A stretch of DNA of 64,000 nucleotides, from positions 34,037 to 98,036 of the forward strand of contig JAKLHY010000023.1 in the NCBI GenBank assembly GCA_022709905.1. The letters run 5' to 3'. The stretch is from Verrucomicrobiota bacterium. Lineage in GTDB: Bacteria > Verrucomicrobiota > Verrucomicrobiia > Limisphaerales > UBA1319. Under the pieces are notes generated by a model, which saw only the letters and a program-made list of their open reading frames with translations, made no database searches and was not told the DNA's origin. The translations under genes were made by a program, and so were the position numbers. This document shows, piece after piece, positions 17,453-25,982 of this stretch (position 1 is the first letter of the stretch; each line of letters begins with the position of its first letter).

Positions 17453-18503
17453 AGCCCTCCATCCAATCCAACGGGTAACGGCCCCAACGATGGACCGCTT
17501 CGGAGACCGCCATCAGGATTTCCTCGGACACTTGCGGGGGGATTTCACCGTGGTTATCGGTCAGGATAAAGCCACCGCCGGGCCCGGCTTTGGTGATGGC
17601 CTCCTTGACTTTTGCCTCGGCGTTTAAGGGAGTCCATCGTCGCATCTCGATGCCGTTGAGGTTGCCCATGACGGCCAGCTTTCTGTCGCAGGCGGCCTTG
17701 ACTATGCCAAGATCTTCAGCAGCGCTCACCCCGACGGCGATCATGCCGCTTTGTGCGATGCAATCCAGGATGGGCAGGCAACGTCCTGAGGCCAGGTGGA
17801 TCGCCACGGGTCCCTTGATTCGCGCCACAGTCCGTTTCGCAATGACATTCCCTGTTTTCAAGTAGAGTGCTTTGGGCACGATGGAGGGGGAGGAGACCGG
17901 ATCAAAGTAGCAAATTGCCGTGGCGCCGGCCTCGAGTTGGGCATTGGCCCATTCCACGCAAAACTCCTCGTTCAACCTCATCAAATGGTCGAAAAGCTCG
18001 GGTTGATTGAAGAGAAGTTCGAGGTAACTCTCGAAGCCCATTTGCATGACGGGCAGCGAGAAGGGCGATATGACCACGCCCAGGATCGGCGCCTGGCCTG
18101 AGGCCTTGTCTTTGAGCATTTTCAGAGCGTCCAGCACTTTCCGCAAACAACGACTTTCCCGCACCTTCGGGACCTCCAGTATCCTGATAGTTTCGGCATC
18201 CTTTAGGAAAGGCGATCCCGAGTTTGGCGGTCCGTCCTCCGCGAAAACCACTTCTCCCCCCCAGGCTTCCACGTCCATCGGCCCATAAAAAAAACCCGAA
18301 AGACAGTCATGCCGGTATTTGGCGCGCAGCCGAAGCTGGCCTTCCACGACATGCTCGGGGCGATCGAAGTATTCGCGGACTGAAAGGTCCAATTCCCGGG
18401 CTCCATGAAGGGTTGCGAGCAGGAAAAACGGCACACGATCGGGTTCACGGTGATCCAGAGCGGTCAGGACCCGTTGAAGCGAAGTCACGGCCGCCGTCAT
18501 CAT
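17439..18503 (-). CDS. Uroporphyrinogen-decarboxylase-family corrinoid-dependent methyltransferase
   Basis: 354 residues, with the UroD/MtaA/CmuA fold pattern from SLQRVLTALDHREPDRVPFF through a C-terminal TDNHGEIPPQVSEEILMAV. Members next to B12-binding proteins move methyl groups between a substrate, the corrinoid and an acceptor; they are not heme-synthesis enzymes. Known methylcobamide:CoM methyltransferases bind zinc through His-x-Cys and a later Cys. Here the corresponding segment reads AIHLASG and the late position reads DNHGE, so those cysteines are absent and a histidine-based site is possible. The ATG at 18503 overlaps the TGA of the corrinoid gene (ATGA), so the two are translationally coupled. 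A longer frame to 18587 lies inside the upstream gene and was rejected. Substrate unknown. Confidence 0.8.
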   Translation of the reverse strand: MMTAAVTSLQRVLTALDHREPDRVPFFLLATLHGARELDLSVREYFDRPEHVVEGQLRLRAKYRHDCLSGFFYGPMDVEAWGGEVVFAEDGPPNSGSPFLKDAETIRILEVPKVRESRCLRKVLDALKMLKDKASGQAPILGVVISPFSLPVMQMGFESYLELLFNQPELFDHLMRLNEEFCVEWANAQLEAGATAICYFDPVSSPSIVPKALYLKTGNVIAKRTVARIKGPVAIHLASGRCLPILDCIAQSGMIAVGVSAAEDLGIVKAACDRKLAVMGNLNGIEMRRWTPLNAEAKVKEAITKAGPGGGFILTDNHGEIPPQVSEEILMAVSEAVHRWGRYPLDWMEGYGPE

Positions 18504-19153
18504 AGGGCGCCTCCGGTCCAGCGATGGATAATCGGAATGGCGCCAACCGCCGTCCGGCTGGTGGCATCGGCCCCGACTTCGCGCCAAAGCTGGTCGTCGA
18601 ATCGAAAGGGGGCTCCGCCGGCAAGGATCTTTACCGGCTGAGCGCCCCGAGCCAAGCCGTCGCGAACGACCCTGACTCGCAGCGCGGAGTGGAGCATCAA
18701 GGTCGAAATCAACAGAACCTGGATCCCTTCGTCGATCGTCCGTCTTACCAGGTTATCCGCCTCAATCCGTCCAAAATCCAGGATCTCGTATCCGCCCGCC
18801 CGCAACGTGGAGTAGACGATGCGTTTTCCCAGCAGGTGATAATCCTCGAGAACGGCAATGGCCATCTTCGGCTGGGTTTTCCGCTGGGGACTCGCCTTCG
18901 GCAAGAGCTGGTCAACGAGCTCTTCGCAGAGGCGCCCCCCCATAAAAATCTGAGAGAGAGCAATCGTGCCTTCTTCCCATCCTTTCCCCAACCTTTCCAG
19001 CGCCGGCACCACCAGGAGTTCAATCACATCCCCGGGGCTGAGAGTATTCCTGGCTTGAGCCACCAATGCCTGAAGAGAGAGGCGATCCATGGCAAGCAGC
19101 GCCTCGTTGAACTTGGCGCCTTGCGCTTCCGGTTTGAGCACGCTGAAGCCCAT
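18500..19153 (-). CDS. Corrinoid (B12-binding) protein of a methyltransferase system
   Basis: 217 residues. The N-terminal helical cap (about 10-90) is the B12-binding 2 type, with LVVPALERLGKGWEEGTIAL. The C-terminal Rossmann-like domain has the base-off cobalamin motif D-x-H-x2-G at residues 104-109 (LEDYHLLGKR), where the histidine ligates cobalt. A glycine-rich segment (KILAGGAPF) follows, as in MtaC/MtbC/MttC. It carries the methyl group between the substrate-specific methyltransferase and the acceptor enzyme. It is the first gene of the cassette. The ATG at 19153 follows an AGGTG ribosome-binding site; a longer frame to 19249 runs through a dispersed repeat. No substrate-specific MttB/MtgB-like methyltransferase is in the window, so the partner may be the UroD-family protein itself or a gene elsewhere. 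Confidence 0.88.
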   Translation of the reverse strand: MGFSVLKPEAQGAKFNEALLAMDRLSLQALVAQARNTLSPGDVIELLVVPALERLGKGWEEGTIALSQIFMGGRLCEELVDQLLPKASPQRKTQPKMAIAVLEDYHLLGKRIVYSTLRAGGYEILDFGRIEADNLVRRTIDEGIQVLLISTLMLHSALRVRVVRDGLARGAQPVKILAGGAPFRFDDQLWREVGADATSRTAVGAIPIIHRWTGGAL

Positions 19154-19210
19154 CTTACACCTATAATAAGGTGAAAAATGATGCATCGCAACGGGCATCC
19201 TGGGCCTTGT

Positions 19211-19245
19211 ATCGCAAATGGACGCCAATGAACGCCAATGAACAT
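19211..19245 (-). repeat. Dispersed short repeat, copy A (tandem CATTGGCGTY units)
   Basis: On the minus strand this stretch reads as about three imperfect copies of a ten-base unit, CATTGGCGTT. A close relative lies at 31254-31290 in the same orientation relative to the minus-strand gene downstream. It overlaps no real gene. It sits about 60 bases upstream of the corrinoid gene start. Confidence 0.6.
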
Positions 19246-19416
19246 CCAAAAACAGGCTTAGGCGAAAATCACTTCCGATTTTGGCGGGAGCGCCGCCAGG
19301 TCAGATGCCAGGCGCGCGGGCGGGGGCGGGTGTCGGAAAGAAAAAACTGGCGTGGGACCGAGGCTTTCTCCAACATGATCCCCGAGTTAGGGTGTGGGTT
19401 GAGCCCATTTAAACGC

Positions 19417-19653
19417 ATGAAAGCAAAGATTATCATTACCCCGAAGAAAGCCGTGGTGGATCCGCAGGGCAAGGCGGTCCAGCAAGCCTTGGAACATATG
19501 GGATACCAGGGGATCCAGGCGGTGCATGTGGGCAAGTACCTGGAGATTGAGCTGAAGGGCGATCCCGCCCAGGCGCACCAGCAGATCGACGACGCATGCC
19601 GCAAACTGCTGAGCAATCCTGTGATTGAAGATTATCATTTTGAACTGGCATGA
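19417..19653 (+). CDS. purS: Phosphoribosylformylglycinamidine synthase subunit PurS
   Basis: 78 residues, the normal PurS length. The sequence MKAKIIITPKKAVVDPQGKA, with a later VGKYLEIELKG strand and an ending LLSNPVIEDYHFEL, is typical of PurS. The protein bridges PurQ and PurL in the three-part FGAM synthase that makes FGAM from FGAR, glutamine and ATP (step four of purine synthesis). The ATG at 19417 was chosen over a longer frame because it begins the conserved domain directly. The stop overlaps the PurQ start (ATGA). The three genes therefore form one coupled operon that diverges from the corrinoid cassette. Confidence 0.95.
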   Translation: MKAKIIITPKKAVVDPQGKAVQQALEHMGYQGIQAVHVGKYLEIELKGDPAQAHQQIDDACRKLLSNPVIEDYHFELA

Positions 19654-20336
19654 ACTTCGCCGTCCTGCAATTTCCCGGTTCCAACTGTGACCAGGATTGC
19701 GTCCATGTGCTCGCCAATGTCCTGGGTCAACCGACCCAATTGTTGTGGCACAAGGAGGAATCCCTGGGGAACGCCGACGCGGTGATTGTCCCGGGAGGGT
19801 TCAGCTACGGAGACTACTTGCGCACGGGCGCCATTGCGCGGTTCAGTCCGGTCCTGCGCGCCGTGCGGGAGTTTGCCGCGGCTGGCGGGCTGGTTTTGGG
19901 GATCTGCAACGGTTTCCAGATCCTATGCGAGGCCGGCTTGCTTCCGGGCGCCCTGGTCCGGAATCGTTCCCTGCAATTCCGTTGCGAGCATGTCCACCTG
20001 GGCGCGGTTCATTACGATTCGCCCTTCACCCGGGCAATTCCTCCCGGCAAACTGATGCGCATCCCGGTTGCCCATGGCGAAGGCTGCTATTTTGCGGATG
20101 CCGAAACCTTGGCTCGGATGAAAGCCAACGGCCAGGTTCTCTGGCAATATGTCAACGCGCAAGGCCATCCGGTGAGCGAGGCCAACCCGAATGGATCGGT
20201 CGAAAACATCGCGGGCATCTGCAACGAGAAACGCAATGTGGCCGGACTGATGCCCCATCCGGAACGGGCGAGCGAGGATATTCTGGGCAGCGCCGATGGC
20301 CGGCACATCTTATCGAGCATGATTCAAACACCATGA
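19650..20336 (+). CDS. purQ: FGAM synthase glutaminase subunit PurQ
   Basis: 228 residues, a class I glutamine amidotransferase. The nucleophile cysteine is in LGICNGFQIL, preceded by PGGFSYGDYLR, and the C-terminal catalytic histidine and glutamate are in MPHPERAS. It hydrolyses glutamine and channels ammonia to PurL. The length is normal for the stand-alone PurQ used with small PurL and PurS. Both ends overlap neighbours by four bases (ATGA), so translation of the purSQL set is coupled and stoichiometric expression is likely. Confidence 0.97.
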   Translation: MNFAVLQFPGSNCDQDCVHVLANVLGQPTQLLWHKEESLGNADAVIVPGGFSYGDYLRTGAIARFSPVLRAVREFAAAGGLVLGICNGFQILCEAGLLPGALVRNRSLQFRCEHVHLGAVHYDSPFTRAIPPGKLMRIPVAHGEGCYFADAETLARMKANGQVLWQYVNAQGHPVSEANPNGSVENIAGICNEKRNVAGLMPHPERASEDILGSADGRHILSSMIQTP

Positions 20337-22651
20337 CTGATCCGATCATCACTCCCGAGCTGGTCAAGGAACACGGTCTCACCCCCGACGAATACCAGCA
20401 TATCCGGGCCATTCTTGGGCGCGATCCCAGTTATACCGAACTGGGGATCTTCTCCGTCATGTGGAGCGAGCATTGCTCGTATAAGAGCACCCGGCCTTTG
20501 CTGAAACAATTTCCAACCCGCTCGTCACGCATCCTGGTCGGAGCCGGCGAAGAAAACGCCGGGATTATCGACATCGGGGACGGCCTGGCCATCGCCTTCA
20601 AGATGGAATCGCACAACCATCCCAGCGCCGTCGAGCCCTTCCAGGGGGCCGCCACCGGTGTCGGAGGCATTATCCGCGATATTTTCACGATGGGCGCGCG
20701 CCCCGTCTGCGCCATGAACTCGCTCCGTTTTGGCGAGATCACCTCGCCTGAATCGCGCCGGTTGTTCCGCGGAGTGGTGGCGGGAATTGCCCACTACGGC
20801 AATTGCTTCGGCATTCCGACGATCGCTGGCGAAGTGGATTTTGACAGCACTTACCAGGGTAATCCGTTGGTGAACGCCTTTTGTCTGGGTGTCCTGCGAC
20901 ACGACCAAATCGCCCGAGGCGCCGCCAAGGGTGTCGGCAATCCGGTGTTTTACGTGGGACCCGCCACCGGGCGGGACGGCCTCGCCGGGGCCGCGTTTGC
21001 CTCGCAGGACCTCACTGAAGAATCGGCCGAACAACAGCGCGGCGCCGTCCAGGTGGGCGATCCCTTCATGGAAAAACTCGTTCTGGAAGCCTGCCTCGAG
21101 TTGCTGGCCACCGACGCTGTGGCGGGTATTCAGGACATGGGCGCCGCCGGCCTGACGTGTTCGACCTGCGAAACCGCCGCCCGCGCCGGGACCGGCATCG
21201 AAATCGATCTCAGCAAGGTTCCGCAGCGCGCCCCCAACATGACGCCTTACGAGATCATGCTCAGCGAGTCGCAGGAGCGCATGTTGATCATTGTTCAGCG
21301 CGGTCGTGAAGCCGAGGTGCAACGGATCTTCGACAAATGGGATCTGCCCTGGGCCTTGATTGGTCACGTGACCGACACGGGCCATATGGTGGTAAAAAAC
21401 CACGGACAAATCGTTGTCGACATTCCCGCCAAGCAAATTGCCGACGAATCGCCCGTCTACCATCGTGAGTTCCGTGAACCCGCCTATCTCCCGGAAGTTC
21501 GCGCATTCACCTTGCGCGATGTTCCCGATACGCAGGATCCGGTGGCCGATCTGAAAATCTTGATGGCTTGTCCCACGATCGCGTCCAAGAACTGGGTCTA
21601 CCGGCAATACGATCACATGGTCCGGAACGGCTCGACCGTATGCCCGGGGTCCGACGCGGCGGTTATCCGCATCAAGACCGATTCGCTTCCCGCGGGGGGC
21701 CTCGCCAATGTCGCCAGCGGCGATAAGAAGTCCGGGCTTCGGGAGAAATATCTGGCGCTCACCGTCGATGGCAACGGGATTTACGTTTATCTCGATCCTT
21801 ACGAAGGCAGCAAAATTGCGGTGGCCGAGGCCGCCCGGAATCTCACGTGCTCCGGGGCTGTTCCTCTGGGGGTGACCGACAATTTGAATTTTGGCAGCCC
21901 CCTCAATCCGGAGATCATGTTTCAGCTCCGGAAATCGATCGAAGGCCTTGCCGAGGCCTGTCGGGCCTTCCATACGCCTGTGACGGGCGGCAATGTCAGT
22001 CTTTACAACCAAAGCCCGGAGGGTGCCATCGATCCCACGCCCACGGTGGGCATGGTGGGTCTGATCGAAAAATCCGAGCATATCACTACCCAGTGGTTCA
22101 AGGACGACGGCGATGTCATCCTGCTGCTGGGCGATCTGGTTGAAAAACGCGATCCCCTTCATGGCCTGGGTGGCTCCGCTTATCTCAAACGGATTCGTGA
22201 CACCAAGAACGGCACCCCGCCGCTTTGTGATCTGGAAAAGGAAAAGGCCGTGCAATCCGCCGCTCGCGCCTGCATCCAGGCGGGCCTCGTCAAGAGCGCC
22301 CACGACTGCAGCGAAGGCGGATTTGCCGTCGCGTTGGCGGAATGCTGCATTTCTCAACAGATTGCCCGCGGAACGCCGCGATTGATTGGCGCCCAGGTGG
22401 AGCTGCCCGCTTCTTCGAGGCTCGATGCCCTGTTATTTGGTGAAGCCCAGTCCCGGATTGTGGTCTCGTGCGCTCCCGGCAATGTCGACCCCATCCTGTC
22501 GCGAGCGAGTCACATGGGGGTGACTGCGGCCATTGTGGGCCGCGTCGGTGGCGATGCGTTTTCCATCAAAATCGACGCCCGGACCTGGTCGTGGTCTGTA
22601 TCCGACCTCCATGACCTTTGGTGGAATTCCATCGCCCGAGCCATGCAATAA
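20333..22651 (+). CDS. purL: FGAM synthase subunit PurL (small form)
   Basis: 772 residues, matching the small PurL that works with PurS and PurQ. The N-terminus has the conserved SVMWSEHCSYKSTRPLL and FKMESHNHPSAVEPFQGAAT segments that form the ATP site. The second AIRS-like half includes PVTGGNVSLYNQ and SAHDCSEGGFAVALAE. It amidates FGAR to FGAM using ammonia from PurQ. The start is the ATG at 20333, which overlaps the PurQ stop; a much longer open frame beginning at 19697 is only the out-of-frame shadow of purQ fused in front. No other pur gene follows. Confidence 0.97.
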   Translation: MTDPIITPELVKEHGLTPDEYQHIRAILGRDPSYTELGIFSVMWSEHCSYKSTRPLLKQFPTRSSRILVGAGEENAGIIDIGDGLAIAFKMESHNHPSAVEPFQGAATGVGGIIRDIFTMGARPVCAMNSLRFGEITSPESRRLFRGVVAGIAHYGNCFGIPTIAGEVDFDSTYQGNPLVNAFCLGVLRHDQIARGAAKGVGNPVFYVGPATGRDGLAGAAFASQDLTEESAEQQRGAVQVGDPFMEKLVLEACLELLATDAVAGIQDMGAAGLTCSTCETAARAGTGIEIDLSKVPQRAPNMTPYEIMLSESQERMLIIVQRGREAEVQRIFDKWDLPWALIGHVTDTGHMVVKNHGQIVVDIPAKQIADESPVYHREFREPAYLPEVRAFTLRDVPDTQDPVADLKILMACPTIASKNWVYRQYDHMVRNGSTVCPGSDAAVIRIKTDSLPAGGLANVASGDKKSGLREKYLALTVDGNGIYVYLDPYEGSKIAVAEAARNLTCSGAVPLGVTDNLNFGSPLNPEIMFQLRKSIEGLAEACRAFHTPVTGGNVSLYNQSPEGAIDPTPTVGMVGLIEKSEHITTQWFKDDGDVILLLGDLVEKRDPLHGLGGSAYLKRIRDTKNGTPPLCDLEKEKAVQSAARACIQAGLVKSAHDCSEGGFAVALAECCISQQIARGTPRLIGAQVELPASSRLDALLFGEAQSRIVVSCAPGNVDPILSRASHMGVTAAIVGRVGGDAFSIKIDARTWSWSVSDLHDLWWNSIARAMQ

Positions 22652-23068
22652 AACAGGGCTCGCTCAGGCGCGGAATCGCTGCGAACGTGCGGAAGAATGA
22701 GTCCCTCCGTTCTGGAGGGCCCCCAGTCGGTTCGGTGTCCGGCTTCAGCCGGTCCCAAAGCCCATGGCCGTCCACAAGTGCGAAGCACCGAGCTTCCGGT
22801 CCCAGACCCCCCCTGCCTTTCATATCTTCGCATGAACCGCTCGTCTCGGAGGGCCGAGTTATCTGAGGCCCGGATATCGAAGCTTGGAGACTAGTCAAGG
22901 CCGTGAAAAGCCCCAGGCTCGGCGTGAATCTCGATGCGGGCAATTTCGTCACCGAGGACCCGTATCCGGATCTGGCCGGGTGCCCGCCTTATGCGGTTAA
23001 AGTGTGGTTTCACCGGCGGCAATGGGATTGGCTGCCGCGAATGACGCGCGCAAAACAAACCACCGCTC
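22652..23068. other. 417-base gap after purL with two GC hairpins, no credible gene
   Basis: No reading frame here looks like a real protein. Two perfect hairpins stand out. CCCTCC pairs with GGAGGG at 22703-22708/22714-22719, and CCGGC pairs with GCCGG at 22739-22743/22748-22752. Neither is followed by a clear T run, so they are weak terminators at best. The right half (22890-23060) encodes, on the minus strand, a stretch with periodic Ile/Arg/Glu that could be the tail of a decayed gene. Confidence 0.4.
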
Positions 23069-25837
23069 TTACTCCCACTGCGATTCAAACTGATATCTCC
23101 CCGAGCCCGCCTCGAACACGGCGTGGGAGAGTTCCATTTTCAGGAACTTGAGCCCGGCTGATTGACGGACCGGCTGGCCTGATTCACGGACTAACCTGAG
23201 GTCGTGCGCCGGAACAAAGATCGTTGCTGAGGTGTTGGGGGGGATGTTCACCGTCCATTTGAAGTTCACGCGATGGTCTGCGATGGTCTGGCGCCATTGG
23301 CTGTCGATGGGGCCGTAAACCGACTGATACGAGACCTTCACCCACTCCAGGTCTCGAGGGATATCAGGCCGGAGGATGAAATGCTTGAATGCCGGGGAGG
23401 CGGGATCCAGACGGATGCCTCCCAGGCCGCGATACAACCATTCCTCGATATGTCCCAGCATGCAGTGGTTTTGCGAGGTGGCGGGATTGGCGTCCCAGGT
23501 TTCCACTAGCGAAGTGGCCCCTTTCTTGAGTTGATAGACGTAGCCCGGGCCTTCGTCTTGCACCAGCATATCGTAAAGGACATCGCCCCGTCCGCTGTCG
23601 GTCAGGGCTCTGACCAGATAAACAAATCCGACATCGCCGGCGGTCACCCGGTTCTTGTTGGCGCGAATATCCCGCACCAGATTCTCGAGAATCGCCGGAC
23701 GTCGGTCGGTTTCGGCAATGCCGAGGGTCAACGGGATGGCGTTGGCGGCCTGGCTGTTGCGATCGTAATTGTTCTGATCACTATGGAAGAACGTTCGTTG
23801 GAAGTGATCGCGCGTTTCACGCGCCCGTTTGGCAAAGCCTTCGGCCTGGTCGGTTTTTTGCAGGATTCGGGCCGTTTTTTCCAGGATCACGAGGTTGTTG
23901 AACAACATCGCGGTGCTGGTGAGTCCGAGCGAGGTCAACTGCGACGGGCCGGGTCCTTTGGGTCCAACGTCGCACCAATCGCCCAGTCCATAGGCCACGA
24001 TCCCCTGGGCGTCGGCGCGCGAGGCCAGGTAATCGGTGTACCGCTTCATGGTTTCATAGTTCTCCTCCAAGGCGCGCCGGTTGCCGTAGGTTTCCCAGAG
24101 GACCCACGGATTAACCACGCAGGCGGAACCCCATTCCGGGCTGTCTCGAAAGCCATCCGAAAAAACGGTGAACTCGGGGGAAATATCGGGGACCAGGCCA
24201 TTTTCCAATTGGGACTCGCGCATGTCGCGGCAGATTTTCTCGTAGAACCGCGCGCCGTCGTAGTTGTGCAGGATGCTCGATGCCAGCAAGTGGGAAACCT
24301 CCAGCCAGCCCAGTTTCTCCCGATGAGGACAGTCGGTCAGGACACTCTTGAAATTACTCAGGATCGCCGCGTTGATCAGCCAATGGATCCGGTTCACCAG
24401 GTCATTGGAACATTCAAAACGGCCGCATCCATCGGCCGCGGTATGAAGGAACTCTCCAGTCAGTTTCTCGATGCGAGGAAGATCGGCCGGAGCGCCCGAG
24501 GCGTTGGCGGGCACGGCGCCTTCTACTTGCACGTAACGGAAGCCGTAGTAGGTGAACCGCGGTTGCCATGATTCGATCCCCTGGCCCTTCGGGGTATAGC
24601 TGAACCACATCGGCCCTCCGGAGCTGGCCTGGCTCACCGCTCCGCGATCATCGAGCAGCTCGCCGGGTATGAGTTTGATCTTCCGGCCCGCCGGCCCGCG
24701 GACGCGAAGGCTTGGCCAGCCCGAGAAATTCTGGCCGAGATCGTAGACATAAGCCCCATTCTCGAGCGGGGTGATCTTGACCGGTTCGTAGTGGATCATC
24801 GGCTGAATGGGTGGGACGATCTCGCTGCGAAGCTCACCGCCCGGCCCATTCACAACAGTCACAGCCGTCCACGAGGCATCGGAAAAGCCCGGGGTATCCC
24901 AGCCGGATGGTTCTTCGCGAGCGTCGAAGTCCTCGCCTCCAAAGGTGCAGGAGAACCGGATCGGGCCCTCGGTCCATTTCCAGGTGGCATCGCTGGCGAT
25001 CACGGTTCGTGATCCGTCCTGATGTTCAACGTCGAGTTGGCAAATCAGCTTCGGCGGGCCGAAGGATCCTTTGAATTTCACATACCGCCCCCCGACGACG
25101 TTATACATGCCGTTGCCCAGGAGCGCGCCGATGGCATTGGTTCCCGGCCGTAGCAGGGAGGTCACATCGTTGGCGCGGTAATAGCAGGTCTTGCGGTAAT
25201 TGGACCACGACGGCTCGATGACCGCCTGGCCGGCCTTTTGTCCATTCAGCCTGACTTCATGCTGGCCCAAACCGCTGACATATAACACGGCGCGTCGCAC
25301 GGGCTTCGATAAGACAAAGGCTCGCCTGAAAATGGGCATGGGCTCGCCTTTTTGCTGGGCCTGGATCCAGTTGGCCCGCCAATCGTTTTGCGTTAATAAC
25401 CCCATTGTCCACGACGCCGTTGGGCTCCAGGGACTGGCCTGCCGATCCTGATCCCAGGTTCGGACCTTCCAGAAACATTGCTGCCGAGCGGCTAGCGGCC
25501 GGCCCGAATATTCGATCTCGATCGAGGCATCGCTCTCGACCTTGCCGCTGTCCCAAAGATCCCCGCGATCCCGGGCCAGGGCATCCGCCGTCGAGGCCAC
25601 GAGCACCTGGTATGCGGACTGCCGAAGGGCGCGCTTTCCCGAGGTGGATTCGTTGATCCAACTGAACCGTGGCCGGGAGCAGTCAACGGCCAGCGGCTGT
25701 TCCGCATGCTCACATCGAAGTTGGATTGGGGACAGGTCGGCGCCTGATCCGGCGGTCATAGAGCACCAACCAGCCACAAGCAGCAAAGGCAATAAAGGAC
25801 GAAGCATATTGGATTCGGGTTTTGGAGTTCGATCCAT
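23069..25837 (-). CDS. Alpha-L-rhamnosidase, GH78 family (atypical active-site loop)
   Basis: About 922 residues. The signal peptide is MLRPLLPLLLVAGW, followed by the usual GH78 opening (LRCEHAEQPLAVDCSRPRFSW) and the N-terminal Fn3-like, accessory beta-sandwich and (alpha/alpha)6 barrel order. The active-site loop reads DCPHREKLGWLEVSH: the first Asp and the general-acid Glu are kept, but the Asp expected seven residues after that Glu (GWTGD in characterised enzymes) is Val. The later catalytic Glu is present in GATSLVETWDA. It would remove terminal L-rhamnose from polysaccharide or glycoside; the changed loop may alter specificity or activity. ATGs at 25837 and 25807 both give a signal peptide, and I could not separate them by ribosome-binding site. 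It diverges from the SIS gene. Confidence 0.85.
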   Translation of the reverse strand: MDRTPKPESNMLRPLLPLLLVAGWCSMTAGSGADLSPIQLRCEHAEQPLAVDCSRPRFSWINESTSGKRALRQSAYQVLVASTADALARDRGDLWDSGKVESDASIEIEYSGRPLAARQQCFWKVRTWDQDRQASPWSPTASWTMGLLTQNDWRANWIQAQQKGEPMPIFRRAFVLSKPVRRAVLYVSGLGQHEVRLNGQKAGQAVIEPSWSNYRKTCYYRANDVTSLLRPGTNAIGALLGNGMYNVVGGRYVKFKGSFGPPKLICQLDVEHQDGSRTVIASDATWKWTEGPIRFSCTFGGEDFDAREEPSGWDTPGFSDASWTAVTVVNGPGGELRSEIVPPIQPMIHYEPVKITPLENGAYVYDLGQNFSGWPSLRVRGPAGRKIKLIPGELLDDRGAVSQASSGGPMWFSYTPKGQGIESWQPRFTYYGFRYVQVEGAVPANASGAPADLPRIEKLTGEFLHTAADGCGRFECSNDLVNRIHWLINAAILSNFKSVLTDCPHREKLGWLEVSHLLASSILHNYDGARFYEKICRDMRESQLENGLVPDISPEFTVFSDGFRDSPEWGSACVVNPWVLWETYGNRRALEENYETMKRYTDYLASRADAQGIVAYGLGDWCDVGPKGPGPSQLTSLGLTSTAMLFNNLVILEKTARILQKTDQAEGFAKRARETRDHFQRTFFHSDQNNYDRNSQAANAIPLTLGIAETDRRPAILENLVRDIRANKNRVTAGDVGFVYLVRALTDSGRGDVLYDMLVQDEGPGYVYQLKKGATSLVETWDANPATSQNHCMLGHIEEWLYRGLGGIRLDPASPAFKHFILRPDIPRDLEWVKVSYQSVYGPIDSQWRQTIADHRVNFKWTVNIPPNTSATIFVPAHDLRLVRESGQPVRQSAGLKFLKMELSHAVFEAGSGRYQFESQWE

Positions 25838-25982
25838 GTTGATAACGCGCATAATGACCTGGAAATGGAGTTTGAAATTCTCAACGACAAGCCGTGTAAT
25901 CATTTCGCCTCGCAGCATACGGAAATGCGGGGCGAACGTGAAGCCGAAACGAGGCTTTGAGCGATCCGTTGGGAATACTACT

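Noticed and set aside
19697..20332. In-frame extension before purL
   Set aside because: Overlaps purQ in another frame; the conserved PurL N-terminus begins at the ATG at 20333.
20525..22357. Long minus-strand open frame (610 codons) opposite purL
   Set aside because: Purely antisense to a confidently identified PurL; composition is that of a GC-rich shadow.
23531..24571. 346-codon plus-strand frame opposite the first GH78 gene
   Set aside because: Shadow frame; the minus strand has signal peptide, GH78 landmarks and normal length.
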